DNA from: Arthrobacter sp. ov118
GTDB lineage: Bacteria; Actinomycetota; Actinomycetes; Actinomycetales; Micrococcaceae
DNA length: 64,000 bases
Direction: 5' to 3'
Assembly: GCF_900116495.1 (NCBI RefSeq)
Contig: NZ_FPAY01000008.1
Coordinates: 152,384-216,383 of the forward strand
The notes under the pieces were generated by a model that was given only the letters and a program-made list of their open reading frames with translations, searched no databases and was not told where the DNA came from. The translations under genes were made by a program, and so were the position numbers. Below are positions 1-8,689 of this stretch, one piece after another (the first letter of the stretch is position 1; each line of letters starts with the position of its first letter).

Positions 1-1
1 C

Positions 2-1381
2 ATGATCCTCCAGACCCTGTACCAAAACTGCGTCAAGCACAACGTTGAGTTCTACAACGAGTACTACGTCCTGGACCTGCTGACCGTTGAGGAAGACGCC
101 GTCCGCGAGGACGGCACGGCCTACAAGCAGAAGCGCGTTGCCGGCGTCGTATCTTATGACCTCGCCTCCGGCGAACTGCACGTCTTCCAGGCCAAGTCCG
201 TGGTGTTCGCCTCCGGCGGCGCGGGCAAGGTCTTCAAGACCACGTCCAACGCCCACACCCTCACCGGTGACGGCATGGGCATCGCCTTCCGGCGCGGCAT
301 CCCACTGGAGGACATGGAGTTCTTCCAGTTCCACCCGACCGGCCTCGCCGGCCTGGGCATCCTGCTTTCCGAGGCCGCCCGCGGCGAAGGCGCGATCCTA
401 CGTAACTCCGAGGGTGAGCGCTTCATGGAGCGTTACGCGCCCACCATCAAGGACCTCGCCCCGCGCGACATCGTGGCCCGTTCCATGGCCAACGAGGTCC
501 GTGAGGGACGCGGTTGCGGCCCGAACAAGGACTACGTCCTCCTGGACCTGACCCACCTCGAGCCGGCGCACATTGACGCCAAGCTGCCGGACATCACCGA
601 GTTCGCCCGCACCTACCTGGGTGTGGAGCCGTACACGGAGCCGGTGCCGGTGTTCCCCACGGCGCACTACGCCATGGGCGGCATCCCGACGAACATCAGC
701 GCCGAGGTGCTCCAGGACAACGACACCGTGGTCCCGGGCCTCTACGCCGCCGGCGAGGTCGCCTGCGTCTCCGTCCACGGCTCCAACCGCCTGGGCACGA
801 ACTCGCTGCTGGACATCAACGTCTTCGGCAAGCGCGCGGGCATCGCCGCCGCCGAATACGCCAAGACCGCGGACTTCGTGGAGCTCCCGGCCGATCCCGA
901 GGCTTACACCCTGGACCTGCTGGACCACGTGCGCACCGCCAACGGCACCGAGAAGGTCGCTGCGATCCGCAAGGAACTGCAGGACACCATGGATGCCAAC
1001 ATGCAGGTGTTCCGCACGGCCGAAACGCTGAACCAGGTCCTCAAGGACATTGCGTCCTTCGAGGAGCGGTACCAGCGCATCAGCGTCCAGGACAAGGGCA
1101 AGCGGTTCAACCTGGACCTGCTCGAGGCCGTGGAGCTGGGCTTCCTGCTGGAGCTCGCCAAGGTCATGACCGTGGCGGCCCTGCACCGTGAAGAGTCCCG
1201 CGGCGGCCACTTCCGCGAGGACTTCCCCGAGCGCGACGACGAAAAATTCATGAAGCACTCCATGGCGTATAAGGATGAGCACGCCCCGGCCGATGGCTCT
1301 GCGGAGGCCATTGCCGGCATCCGGCTTGCCACCAAACCGGTGGTCTTTACGCGCTACGAGCCGATGGTGAGGAAGTACTAA
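2..1381 (+). CDS. sdhA: Succinate dehydrogenase flavoprotein subunit, 3' part
   Basis: The gene is cut by the left window edge; 459 C-terminal residues remain of an expected 590-600, so the N-terminal FAD-binding Rossmann motif lies outside. SdhA oxidises succinate to fumarate in complex II, passing electrons from covalently bound FAD to SdhB. Visible family motifs are FHPTG (about residues 110-114) and the substrate-binding LSEAARGEG (122-130), both fumarate reductase/SDH active-site segments, then HYAMGGIPTN and HGSNRLGTNSLLD further down. The first ATG at position 2 is internal to the protein and is not the true start. The stop lies one base before the sdhB start, so the two are co-translated. 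Identification is secure. Confidence 0.96.
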   Translation: MILQTLYQNCVKHNVEFYNEYYVLDLLTVEEDAVREDGTAYKQKRVAGVVSYDLASGELHVFQAKSVVFASGGAGKVFKTTSNAHTLTGDGMGIAFRRGIPLEDMEFFQFHPTGLAGLGILLSEAARGEGAILRNSEGERFMERYAPTIKDLAPRDIVARSMANEVREGRGCGPNKDYVLLDLTHLEPAHIDAKLPDITEFARTYLGVEPYTEPVPVFPTAHYAMGGIPTNISAEVLQDNDTVVPGLYAAGEVACVSVHGSNRLGTNSLLDINVFGKRAGIAAAEYAKTADFVELPADPEAYTLDLLDHVRTANGTEKVAAIRKELQDTMDANMQVFRTAETLNQVLKDIASFEERYQRISVQDKGKRFNLDLLEAVELGFLLELAKVMTVAALHREESRGGHFREDFPERDDEKFMKHSMAYKDEHAPADGSAEAIAGIRLATKPVVFTRYEPMVRKY

Positions 1382-1382
1382 G

Positions 1383-2165
1383 ATGAGCGCTGAACTCGCT
1401 GAGCCAGCATCCAAGATCGAACTGCCCGCCGGCGTCGGCGGGGGCGGGGAAATCCCGTCCTTCGACGTCACGCTGCGTGTGCGCCGCTACAACCCCGAGG
1501 TCTCCGAGGACGCCACATGGGATGACTTCAAGGTCACCATGTACGGCACCGACCGCGTGCTCGACGCCCTGCACAAGATCAAGTGGGAGATCGACGGCAG
1601 TGTCTCGTTCCGCCGCTCCTGCGCCCACGGCGTCTGCGGCTCCGATGCCATGCGCATCAACGGCCGCAACCGCCTGGCCTGCAAGACCCTGCTGAAGGAC
1701 CTGGACACGTCCAAGCCCATCACGGTCGAGCCGATCAAGGGCCTGCCGGTAGAGAAGGACCTGATCGTGGACATGGAGCCGTTCTTCCAGTCCTTCCGCG
1801 AAGTCATGCCCTTCCTGATCAACCGCGGCCACGAGCCCACCAAGGAACGCCTGCAGTCCGCCGAGGACCGCGAGCGGTTCGACGACACCACCAAGTGCAT
1901 CCTCTGCGCCGCGTGCACCTCGTCCTGCCCGGTGTTCTGGACCGACGGCCAGTACTTCGGCCCGGCGGCAATCGTCAACGCCCACCGCTTCATCTTCGAT
2001 TCCCGCGATGACGCCGGCGACATGCGCCTGGAGATCCTCAACGACAAGGAAGGCGTGTGGCGCTGCCGCACCACCTTCAACTGCTCGGAGGCCTGCCCGC
2101 GCGGCATCCAGGTCACCAAGGCCATCGCCGAGGTCAAGCAGGCCATCCTGGCCCGCAAGATCTAG
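1383..2165 (+). CDS. sdhB: Succinate dehydrogenase iron-sulfur subunit
   Basis: A 260-residue electron-transfer subunit of complex II. It carries electrons from the SdhA flavin through [2Fe-2S], [4Fe-4S] and [3Fe-4S] clusters to the membrane quinone site. The plant-type ferredoxin motif CAHGVCGSDAM (C80, C85, with the usual Asp at the third position) with C100 is in the N-terminal half; CILCAACTSSCP and CSEACPRGIQ supply the ligands of the other two clusters. An N-terminal extension of about 25 residues is Gly/Pro-rich and probably flexible. It starts one base after the sdhA stop and is followed by a strong hairpin terminator, so it ends the sdh operon. Confidence 0.97.
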   Translation: MSAELAEPASKIELPAGVGGGGEIPSFDVTLRVRRYNPEVSEDATWDDFKVTMYGTDRVLDALHKIKWEIDGSVSFRRSCAHGVCGSDAMRINGRNRLACKTLLKDLDTSKPITVEPIKGLPVEKDLIVDMEPFFQSFREVMPFLINRGHEPTKERLQSAEDRERFDDTTKCILCAACTSSCPVFWTDGQYFGPAAIVNAHRFIFDSRDDAGDMRLEILNDKEGVWRCRTTFNCSEACPRGIQVTKAIAEVKQAILARKI

Positions 2166-2192
2166 GGCCCGCAGGATAGCTCACGAAATACC

Positions 2193-2232
2193 GACGACGG
2201 CGCCTCTCACCTTGGGTGGGGGCGCCGTCGTC
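2193..2232 (+). terminator. Rho-independent terminator of sdh operon
   Basis: A perfect 12-bp inverted repeat, GACGACGGCGCC and GGCGCCGTCGTC, encloses a 16-base loop 27 bases after the sdhB stop. It is followed by a short pyrimidine tract. Confidence 0.85.
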
Positions 2233-2261
2233 GTCTTCCCGCTCACACGAAAGGGGACACC

Positions 2262-3026
2262 GTGTCCCGCTCAGAAAAAGTCTCCTTCCGGGGTTCCACC
2301 GGCGAACTGCTCTCCGGCGTCGTGGACGTCCCCGAAGGCCCGGTGAAGGGCTGGGGCGTGTTCTCCCACGGCTTCACCCTGGGCAAGGACAGCCCGTCGG
2401 CGTCACGGATGTGCAAGGCCCTCGCCGACAACGGGGTGGGCATGCTCCGGTTCGACAACCTGGGCCTCGGCGAATCCGCGGGAATGTGGTCCGAGGGGTC
2501 CTTCAGCCACAAGGTGGCCGACACCGTCAAGGCCGCCGAATTCATGCGGGACTCGGACCGGCGCGTGTCCTTGCTCGTGGGCCACTCCTTCGGCGGCGCG
2601 GCTGTCCTGTCCGCCGCACGGCAGATCCCCGAGCTCAAGGCCGTTGCCACGGTGGGCGCACCTTTCTCACCCAAGCATGTGGCCCACGTCTTTGACGCGG
2701 CGCTGGACCGGATCCTGAGCGAGGGAAGCGCGGAGGTGGATCTGGGCGGCAAGCGCGTCCAGATCCGGCGGCACTTCGTCGAGGACCTGGAAAACGCGGA
2801 CCTGACCGACTGCATCCGGCAGCTGCACAGGCCGCTGATGGTGCTGCACTCCCCCACGGACAACACGGTGGGGATCGAAAACGCCAGCACGATCTTTCAG
2901 ACGGCACGCCACCCGCGCAGCTTCGTCTCGCTGGAGGGCAGCGACCACCTCCTCACGGGCAAGGGCCAGGCCGCCCGTGCCGCGAAGATCATCTCGGCGT
3001 GGGCCGACCAGTACCTCGACGCCTGA
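2262..3026 (+). CDS. Alpha/beta hydrolase (serine hydrolase family)
   Basis: A 254-residue cytoplasmic alpha/beta hydrolase. The nucleophile elbow GHSFGG puts the catalytic serine at S109, and the C-terminal SDHLL supplies the expected catalytic His. The HGFTLGKD segment near residue 37 fits the oxyanion-hole loop. The sequence resembles the hydrolase half found beside or fused to OsmC proteins, and the substrate is not predictable. The GTG start at 2262 is chosen because AAAGGGG lies just upstream and no ATG is suitable. Its 3' end overlaps the convergent YihY gene by 38 bp. The family is certain, the function is unknown. Confidence 0.85.
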   Translation: MSRSEKVSFRGSTGELLSGVVDVPEGPVKGWGVFSHGFTLGKDSPSASRMCKALADNGVGMLRFDNLGLGESAGMWSEGSFSHKVADTVKAAEFMRDSDRRVSLLVGHSFGGAAVLSAARQIPELKAVATVGAPFSPKHVAHVFDAALDRILSEGSAEVDLGGKRVQIRRHFVEDLENADLTDCIRQLHRPLMVLHSPTDNTVGIENASTIFQTARHPRSFVSLEGSDHLLTGKGQAARAAKIISAWADQYLDA

Positions 3027-4191
3027 ACGCGGCGGACAGCGGCTTGCGGCGCGGCCCGGGCTCGACCGGCGTCTTGCCCGGCTGGACGTGCCGGGCGCCC
3101 CAGCCGGTGGTCGTGGCGGCCGGCTGGGTCTTGAGGTCCTCCTCGCGGATCGCCACCCAGGCGGCGCAGACCACGTAAACCTGGCTGACCAGGTTGAACC
3201 AGATCAGCAGGCCGATGATGATGGCGAAGGGCGCCAGGATGGGGTTCTTGCCCGCACTGGCCAGCAGCTGGGTGCTGAAGATCTGCAGGACGGTGGTGCC
3301 CACCGCGGCCAGGATTGTTCCTTCCAGCAAGGACCGCCGGGCCGGTTTCAGCCCCGCGGCCACCCGGTACATGATCAAAGCCGTACCCCAGCCCAGCAGC
3401 AGGGGCACAACGATGGTGATGGAGGTTGTCAGGGGCCCGGCCACCGCCGGATCGAGGCTCAGCTGTTCGGTCACCCACCCCGCCGCCGTGCCGAACACAA
3501 GGGAGACTGCGGAGCTGACCACCAGGGCCACCCCCAACAGGATCAGGGTGCCGACGTCGCGCAGTATCTGCAGCACCGGATTGAGCCCCAGCGGGCCGAG
3601 CTGCATCATGCTGCGCGTACCGTCGCGGACGCCGCTGATCCAGCCCAGGGAGGTGAACACCGTTACGGCGGCGGCGATCAGGGCCGCCCAGCCCAGGCTG
3701 GCGGGGTTCAGCAGCTCATAGGGGTCAACCAGCCCTTCGCTGCCGTTGACCTTCAGGAGGCCGGGCGCTGTCGCGGCCACACTCTTGATGATCTGGTCCA
3801 GCAGGGCAGGGTGCCCGCTAAGGACCAGGCCGGCCACGGACAAGCCGGTGGCCAGCAGGCCGGTGATGGAGAAGAACATCCGGAACCCGATGCCGGCACT
3901 CATCAGCGGCCCGCGTTGAAGGTTGTAGTGCGTGAAGGCCCGCACCGGCAGCAACAGGTTCACCCGGGCCACCAGCCACGGCACCATCGCCATCAGCGAC
4001 GCAATACCTCCGCCGGAGCGTCGGGACCTGCCCCAGTCCACCCTCTTGCGGATGACTTCGAGTTTCAGCCCGGCCAGGTCGGTGGGTAGGGGTGGCTTAG
4101 CGGGCGCCTGCGGTGCCGTCCTGGCCCCTGTCGCCGTCAGGTTTGGTCCCAAAGTCAAGCTCTTCCCGTAGGTGCCAGATGCCGTTGTCAT
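2989..4191 (-). CDS. YihY/virulence factor BrkB family membrane protein
   Basis: A 400-residue polytopic membrane protein with about six hydrophobic segments between residues 90 and 320 and basic, Pro/Arg-rich cytoplasmic tails. The pattern and segments such as MFFSITGLLATGLSVAGL and LLIWFNLVSQVYVVCAAW fit the YihY/BrkB family, which was once mislabelled ribonuclease BN and has no settled function. The ATG at 4191 makes it overlap the upstream RNA-ligase gene by 95 bases; TTG codons shortly downstream are possible alternative starts. It is the last gene of a minus-strand run beginning at xth or trpS. Confidence 0.85.
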   Translation of the reverse strand: MTTASGTYGKSLTLGPNLTATGARTAPQAPAKPPLPTDLAGLKLEVIRKRVDWGRSRRSGGGIASLMAMVPWLVARVNLLLPVRAFTHYNLQRGPLMSAGIGFRMFFSITGLLATGLSVAGLVLSGHPALLDQIIKSVAATAPGLLKVNGSEGLVDPYELLNPASLGWAALIAAAVTVFTSLGWISGVRDGTRSMMQLGPLGLNPVLQILRDVGTLILLGVALVVSSAVSLVFGTAAGWVTEQLSLDPAVAGPLTTSITIVVPLLLGWGTALIMYRVAAGLKPARRSLLEGTILAAVGTTVLQIFSTQLLASAGKNPILAPFAIIIGLLIWFNLVSQVYVVCAAWVAIREEDLKTQPAATTTGWGARHVQPGKTPVEPGPRRKPLSAAFRRRGTGRPTPR

Positions 4192-4711
4192 CGTGCTCGT
4201 AGAGTCCCATGCTAGCCACCGGGAACGTGGCCCTATAGTCCTTGAGCGCTGTTTCGGCCTCGTCCAGGCTTTCGGGGGCGACGTCGTGGGCCACGGTGAC
4301 GTGCGGGTGGTACCCGAACGGCAGCTCCCGCTCGAGGGGGCCGGTCTGCAGCTGGCGGTGCAGGTTGACGCATTCGCCGAAGCCGTCCTCCACGTTCAGG
4401 AACACCACCGGGGACACCGGCCGGAAAGACCCGGTGCCTGCGATGGTCACCATGAAGGGCTCCTGCCGGCGTGCCACGTCCCGGACATGCCTGCGGGTTG
4501 CTTCCCAGTCCTGCGTCATGGTGGTGGTCACCAGCGTGATGTGGGCCGGGACGACGGCGGCCATCGGGTCCCCGAAGGAGGCGCGCCAGCGCTGGAGCTC
4601 CTCGGCGATGTCTGCCGGGAACCTCAGGATCACACCAGTGCTGATGCCTTCGCTGCGTGCCTGCCCGTTTGACGTGGCGGCTTTCGCGTTGACTTTGCTG
4701 ATGGGGGCCAT
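4097..4711 (-). CDS. 2'-5' RNA ligase / cyclic phosphodiesterase-like protein
   Basis: About 204 residues of the 2H phosphoesterase superfamily. Two HxT motifs are visible, HITL near residue 57 and HVTV about 85 residues later, spaced as in LigT/2'-5' RNA ligase-like proteins that act on cyclic phosphate RNA or nucleotide ends. The chosen start, MAPISKVN at 4711, leaves a 4-base gap after the trpS stop; the longer frame to 4771 would run into trpS. Translational coupling with trpS is likely. The actual substrate is unknown. Confidence 0.8.
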   Translation of the reverse strand: MAPISKVNAKAATSNGQARSEGISTGVILRFPADIAEELQRWRASFGDPMAAVVPAHITLVTTTMTQDWEATRRHVRDVARRQEPFMVTIAGTGSFRPVSPVVFLNVEDGFGECVNLHRQLQTGPLERELPFGYHPHVTVAHDVAPESLDEAETALKDYRATFPVASMGLYEHDDNGIWHLREELDFGTKPDGDRGQDGTAGAR

Positions 4712-4715
4712 GGAC

Positions 4716-5810
4716 CTAGCGGACTCCCTGGGCTCCGGCGTACGGCAGGAAACCCACCTTGGCGTAGACATCGCGCAGGGTCACCGAGGCGATCTCCCTG
4801 GCCTTGTCCGCGCCGACGGCCAGCAGCCGGTCCAGTTCCGCAGGATCGTCCAGCAGTTCATTGGCGCGGTTGCGGATCGGGGTCAGGTGCTCGGCGACCA
4901 CCTCGGCAAGGTCCACCTTGAGGTGGCCGTACATCTTGCCCTCGTAGGCGGCGACAAGGGCGTCGACGCTCTGGCCGCTGATCGCCGAGTAGATGGTCAG
5001 CAGGTTGGACACGCCCGGCTTCGCCTCACGGTCGAACCGGATTTCGGTCTCCGCATCCGTTACGGCCGACTTGATTCGTTTGGCGGTGACTTTGGGATCA
5101 TCGAGCAGGTTGATCAGACCCGCCGGTGACTCCGCCGATTTCGACATCTTGGCCGTGGGGTGCTGCAGATCGTAGATCTTCGCCGATTCCTTCTGGATGA
5201 AGGGCTGCGGGACGGTGAACGTCTGGCCGAAACGGGAGTTGAACCGCTGGGCCAGGTCGCGGCTCAGTTCCACGTGCTGGCGCTGGTCCTCGCCCACGGG
5301 GACACCGTGCGGCTGGTACAGCAGGATGTCCGCGGCCTGTAGGACAGGGTAGGTGAACAGCCCGACGCTGGCGTGCTCCGAGCCCTGTTTGTGGGCCTTG
5401 TCCTTGAACTGGGTCATCCGGGACGCCTCGCCGAATCCCGTAATGCAGTTCAGGACCCACGCCAACTGGGCGTGCTCCGGCACCTGGGACTGGACGAACA
5501 GCGTGCACTTGTCCACGTCCACGCCGCCGGCAATGTACTGCGCGGCCGTCACCCGGGTGCGGTGGGCCAGCTCGGCGGGATCCTGCGGAACAGTGATCGC
5601 GTGCAAATCGGGGATGAAGAAGACGGCGTCGTACTCGTCCTGCATCCGGACCCAGTTCACGAGGGCGCCGAGGTAATTGCCCAAGTGCAGGGAATCGGCG
5701 GAGGGCTGCATGCCGGAGAGGATGCGGTGCCGGGCTCCGGTGGTCGCCGGAGCGGCCTTCGCAGCGTCCGGGGCGACGCCGGCGTCGGTCACAGTGGAAG
5801 TCGTGGTCAT
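4716..5810 (-). CDS. trpS: Tryptophanyl-tRNA synthetase
   Basis: A class I aminoacyl-tRNA synthetase that charges tRNA-Trp. The HIGH-like motif appears as HLGNYLG near residue 40 and the KMSKS loop is exact (KMSKSAESP). The total of 364 residues is slightly long for a bacterial TrpRS because of an Ala/Thr-rich N-terminal tail of about 25 residues. I take the start at MTTTSTV (5810) because the preceding in-frame ATG at 5825 reaches into the spacer next to xth. It lies between xth and the RNA-ligase gene with very short gaps, suggesting one transcript. No T-box leader is visible. Confidence 0.96.
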   Translation of the reverse strand: MTTTSTVTDAGVAPDAAKAAPATTGARHRILSGMQPSADSLHLGNYLGALVNWVRMQDEYDAVFFIPDLHAITVPQDPAELAHRTRVTAAQYIAGGVDVDKCTLFVQSQVPEHAQLAWVLNCITGFGEASRMTQFKDKAHKQGSEHASVGLFTYPVLQAADILLYQPHGVPVGEDQRQHVELSRDLAQRFNSRFGQTFTVPQPFIQKESAKIYDLQHPTAKMSKSAESPAGLINLLDDPKVTAKRIKSAVTDAETEIRFDREAKPGVSNLLTIYSAISGQSVDALVAAYEGKMYGHLKVDLAEVVAEHLTPIRNRANELLDDPAELDRLLAVGADKAREIASVTLRDVYAKVGFLPYAGAQGVR

Positions 5811-5827
5811 TCGTGGAAGCCTCAAAA

Positions 5828-6670
5828 CTAGAGCCGGTAGTCCACTACCAGCGGGGCGTGGTCGGAGAAGCGGGTGTCCCAGGACAGTGCCCGGTCAACA
5901 ACGGCAGACACTGCGGCAGCAGCGAGAGCAGGCGTGGCCATGTGGTAATCGATGCGCCAGCCGGTGTCATTGTCGAAGGCCTGACCCCGTTGCGACCACC
6001 AAGTGTAGGGGCCGTCGACGTTACCCGCCAGGCCCCTGTGAACATCCTTCCAGCCGATTTCGCCGCCGAAGAAGCGGTCAAAATAAGCCCTCTCCTCCGG
6101 CAGGAAGCCGGCACGTTTGACGTTGCCCTTCCAGTTCTTGATGTCCAGCTCCGTGTGGCCGACATTGAGGTCGCCCACCACGAGCGCGTGGTCACTGTGC
6201 TTGGCGAGCTCGGGCAGGCGCGTGGTCATGACGTCCAGGAAACGGAACTTGTCGTCCTGCTTGGGGGTGCCGGCCTCGCCGGAGTGGACGTAGGCGCTGG
6301 CGACGGTCAGCTGGGAGGCCTGCCCTTCGGTGTCCCGCACGATGTAGTCGGCCTCGACCCAGCGTCCGGTCGTGGCGAAGTAGTCCTCCCCGATGCCTAC
6401 GCGGGTGGCAAGCGGCTCTTCGCGGGACGCAATGGCAACGCCGGCCCGGCCCTTGGCTTCCGCCTCGGCGTGCAGGATGTACCAGCCCTCGCCGAGCAGC
6501 TCCTGGACCACCGCATCAGGGGCGCGGACCTCCTGCAGGCACAGGATGTCGACTTCGCGTGGCTCCAGCCACTCCGCCATGCCCTTCTTGTAGGCAGCGC
6601 GGAGGCCGTTGACGTTGACCGATGCGATGCGAAGGTGGTCCTTCTTCAATGCCGAGCTCACCCGATCCAC
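5828..6670 (-). CDS. xth: Exodeoxyribonuclease III (AP endonuclease family)
   Basis: A 280-residue Mg-dependent endonuclease/exonuclease/phosphatase fold enzyme of base excision repair. Family motifs appear in order: ASVNVNGLRAA (metal-site Asn), LCLQEVRA (metal-binding Glu), GDLNVGHTELDIKNWKGN (catalytic Asp and Asn) and the terminal SDHAPLVVDY (Asp-His pair). It cleaves at abasic sites and removes blocked 3' ends. The start is probably GTG at 6670 or GTG at 6661. The stop lies 17 bases from the trpS start, and a one-base gap separates its outer start from the end of the membrane protein gene upstream. Confidence 0.94.
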   Translation of the reverse strand: MDRVSSALKKDHLRIASVNVNGLRAAYKKGMAEWLEPREVDILCLQEVRAPDAVVQELLGEGWYILHAEAEAKGRAGVAIASREEPLATRVGIGEDYFATTGRWVEADYIVRDTEGQASQLTVASAYVHSGEAGTPKQDDKFRFLDVMTTRLPELAKHSDHALVVGDLNVGHTELDIKNWKGNVKRAGFLPEERAYFDRFFGGEIGWKDVHRGLAGNVDGPYTWWSQRGQAFDNDTGWRIDYHMATPALAAAAVSAVVDRALSWDTRFSDHAPLVVDYRL

Positions 6671-6671
6671 T

Positions 6672-7241
6672 CTAGTCGATGATGGTTCCGGCGACGGGTT
6701 CGCTGCCGCCGTCGGAGGATTTGATCATGTCCCGGGCGTTGGTCGCGGTGATTTCAATCGTCTCCAGGGCCCGGCGGATCGTGTCCTGGTCCGCGGCATC
6801 GCCCTTGGCCCGTTCCTGGTCCACGACGCGGATCTGGACCTGGACGATCTTGAAGGAGTGGTCGAGCTTCATGTCGCGGACGCTGTCCGCTTCGCGGCGT
6901 TCGCTGATCAGGCGGGTGCCGCCGTGGTCCACGCTGCTCGACGACGGCGCGCGCCCGGCGGCGGCGTTGAAGGCGTTCTGCGCCTCGTCGAGCCTGGCTC
7001 CGGCCTTCTTGGCAGCCTTCTGGATGCTGAACACCACAAACGCAGCCAGCGCCAGCCAGAAGCCGGCGATGATCGCCACGACCCAGCCGACGACGTCGTT
7101 CTGGTTGGCCGCGAAGATCACGGCCACGACGAACGCGATGATGAAGACCAGCATGCCCGGCCCGCTGATGCGGAACATGGAGAACCGGCCGGCGGCCGAG
7201 GTGGGGTTGGACGTGGAGGCGGAGCTACCCAGAGATTGCAT
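6672..7241 (-). CDS. Small membrane protein of unknown function
   Basis: About 189 residues that I do not recognise as a named family. The N-terminal 30 residues are Ser/Thr-rich, two adjacent transmembrane segments follow (MLVFIIAFVVAVIFAA and VVGWVVAIIAGFWLALAAFV), then a charged C-terminal domain of about 110 residues that may form a short coiled coil around KKAGARLDEAQNAF. The topology is probably both ends in the cytoplasm. The start at MQSLGSS (7241) is preferred because the longer frame to 7286 begins with atypical residues. It is the first gene of the minus run containing xth and trpS. Confidence 0.7.
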   Translation of the reverse strand: MQSLGSSASTSNPTSAAGRFSMFRISGPGMLVFIIAFVVAVIFAANQNDVVGWVVAIIAGFWLALAAFVVFSIQKAAKKAGARLDEAQNAFNAAAGRAPSSSSVDHGGTRLISERREADSVRDMKLDHSFKIVQVQIRVVDQERAKGDAADQDTIRRALETIEITATNARDMIKSSDGGSEPVAGTIID

Positions 7242-7517
7242 GAGCCTATTATCGCAAACGGGGCGGGCCGCCCGGAGCGCTTCCACCCCGGGCGAAACTT
7301 CCGGGCCCTACTTGGGGACGCCCGGGACGGCGGGACATGTCCATCGGTCCGCGGCTGGGCCGACTGCGCTCCGGGACATGCCCCTTCGCAAGCATCACCA
7401 CTGGACGTGTTCAGCCGCGGGCTGTCTTCCAGGAGGACATGCTTGTTTGTGAGCACCACCAGTGGACATGTTCAGCCGCGGGCTGTCTTCCAGGAGAACA
7501 TGCTCATCGTTGCGAGG

Positions 7518-7552
7518 GATCAACGGGCAGAACACGATTCTGCCCGCTGATC
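7518..7552. repeat. Hairpin in array I, copy 1
   Basis: Arms 7518-7532 and 7538-7552 pair over 15 positions with one mismatch around a 5-base loop. There is no U-tract, so it is not a standard terminator. Confidence 0.85.
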
Positions 7553-7679
7553 GTGGCCACCACTGGACATGTCCAGCCGCAAGCGCTCGCCCCAGAGGAC
7601 ATGCTTATTCGTGAACACCGCCAGTGGACATGTTCAGCCGCGGGCCGCCTCCAGGGAGGACATGCTCATCGTTGCGAGG

Positions 7680-7714
7680 GATCAACGGGCAGAAGACGAT
7701 TCTGCCCGCTGATC
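7680..7714. repeat. Hairpin in array I, copy 2
   Basis: Exactly 162 bp from copy 1, with identical arms and one base changed in the loop (GACGA for CACGA). Both arms are conserved, so either selection for pairing or very recent duplication is implied. Confidence 0.85.
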
Positions 7715-7840
7715 GTGGCCACCACTGGACATGTCCAGCGGCAAGGGCTTCGCCCCAGATGTGCTCATTGTTGAACGCGGTTAAACGCGGCCAGTGGCCA
7801 GAACAGCATTCCGCGCTGGTCTCCGTAGCCGGGATCCGCG

Positions 7841-8689
7841 TTATTTCAGGAACAGCTTGCGCAGGCGGGCAGTGGTGAGCAGGATCCCGAGGGTAATCAT
7901 GACGAGGTAGTAGCCGACGTGCACGGCGGTGGCCGGGCTGAACACGCCGACGCTGATCTGGCGCAGCAGCTCCACGCCGTGCCACAGCGGCATGGCCTGG
8001 ATGAGCCACTGGATGGACTGCGGGTAGACGCTGAGCGGATAGAACGTGGCGCTGAAGAGGAACATCGGCAGCATCACGAAGTTGATCCAGTCCATCTGCT
8101 GGAATGTCTTCATGAAGCTCGTGATCCCCATGCCGAAGCTCGCGAAGCCGAAGGCAATCAGCACCGAGGCCGGGATCATCAGGATGGCCCACGGAGTGGT
8201 GATGAGGCCCATCACGCCCATGACGGCTGTGAAACCGGTGGCGTACATGGCCCCGCGCAGCAGGGCCAGGAAGATTTCGCCCATGGCGACATCCAGCGGC
8301 CCCAGCGAGGTGTAGAGCATGCCCTGGTAGAGCTTGGCGAAGTTCATCTTGAAGAAGACGTTCCAGGTGGAGTCATAGACGGCGCCGTTCATGGCGGACA
8401 CGGCCAGCAGCGCCGGGGCGATGTATGCGGCGTAGTTGATCTCCTGCCCGCCCGGGCCCTGGACGGGACCGACGATGGCGCCCAGGCCCACGCCCATGGA
8501 GATCAGGTACAGCACAGGCTCGAAGAACCCGGAGACCATGACCATCCAGTTGCTGCTCTTGGTGGCCATGAGCCCGCGGGCGACGACGGCGCGGACGTTG
8601 CGGGAGTAGGTGGGCCCGAAGCGCCGGCGGCGTGCGGCTTCCGCGACGCTGTTCTCCCCTGCGTTGAAACTTCCGGTCAGGACGCTCAT
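7841..8689 (-). CDS. ABC-2 type transporter permease
   Basis: A 282-residue integral membrane permease with six hydrophobic segments and the ABC-2 signature region LPMFLFSATFYPLSVYPQSIQWLIQAMPLWHG cut here only by its hydrophobic breaks. It resembles NodJ/DrrB-type exporter permeases. The start at 8689 overlaps the stop of the second permease by four bases (ATGA), so the two are translationally coupled and probably form a heterodimeric pore with the ATPase encoded upstream. A longer open frame to 9199 is an artefact because it would lie inside the neighbouring permease. Export substrate unknown. Confidence 0.9.
   Translation of the reverse strand: MSVLTGSFNAGENSVAEAARRRRFGPTYSRNVRAVVARGLMATKSSNWMVMVSGFFEPVLYLISMGVGLGAIVGPVQGPGGQEINYAAYIAPALLAVSAMNGAVYDSTWNVFFKMNFAKLYQGMLYTSLGPLDVAMGEIFLALLRGAMYATGFTAVMGVMGLITTPWAILMIPASVLIAFGFASFGMGITSFMKTFQQMDWINFVMLPMFLFSATFYPLSVYPQSIQWLIQAMPLWHGVELLRQISVGVFSPATAVHVGYYLVMITLGILLTTARLRKLFLK

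Larger units (their letters stand above)
7242..7840. repeat. Gene-free array I: tandem GGACATG hairpin repeats
   Basis: No credible gene lies in these 600 bases. From about 7395 the sequence is built of units that open with CCASTGGACATGTYCAGCCG and close with AGGACATGC or a variant. A composite unit recurs at a 162-bp period (compare 7459 and 7621). Each composite unit carries the hairpin GATCAACGGGCAGAA / TTCTGCCCGCTGATC (7518-7552 and 7680-7714), a 15-bp stem with one mismatch. The array sits downstream of the ABC exporter genes and upstream of the small membrane protein gene. Short frames in it are translations of the repeats. Role unknown. Confidence 0.85.
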
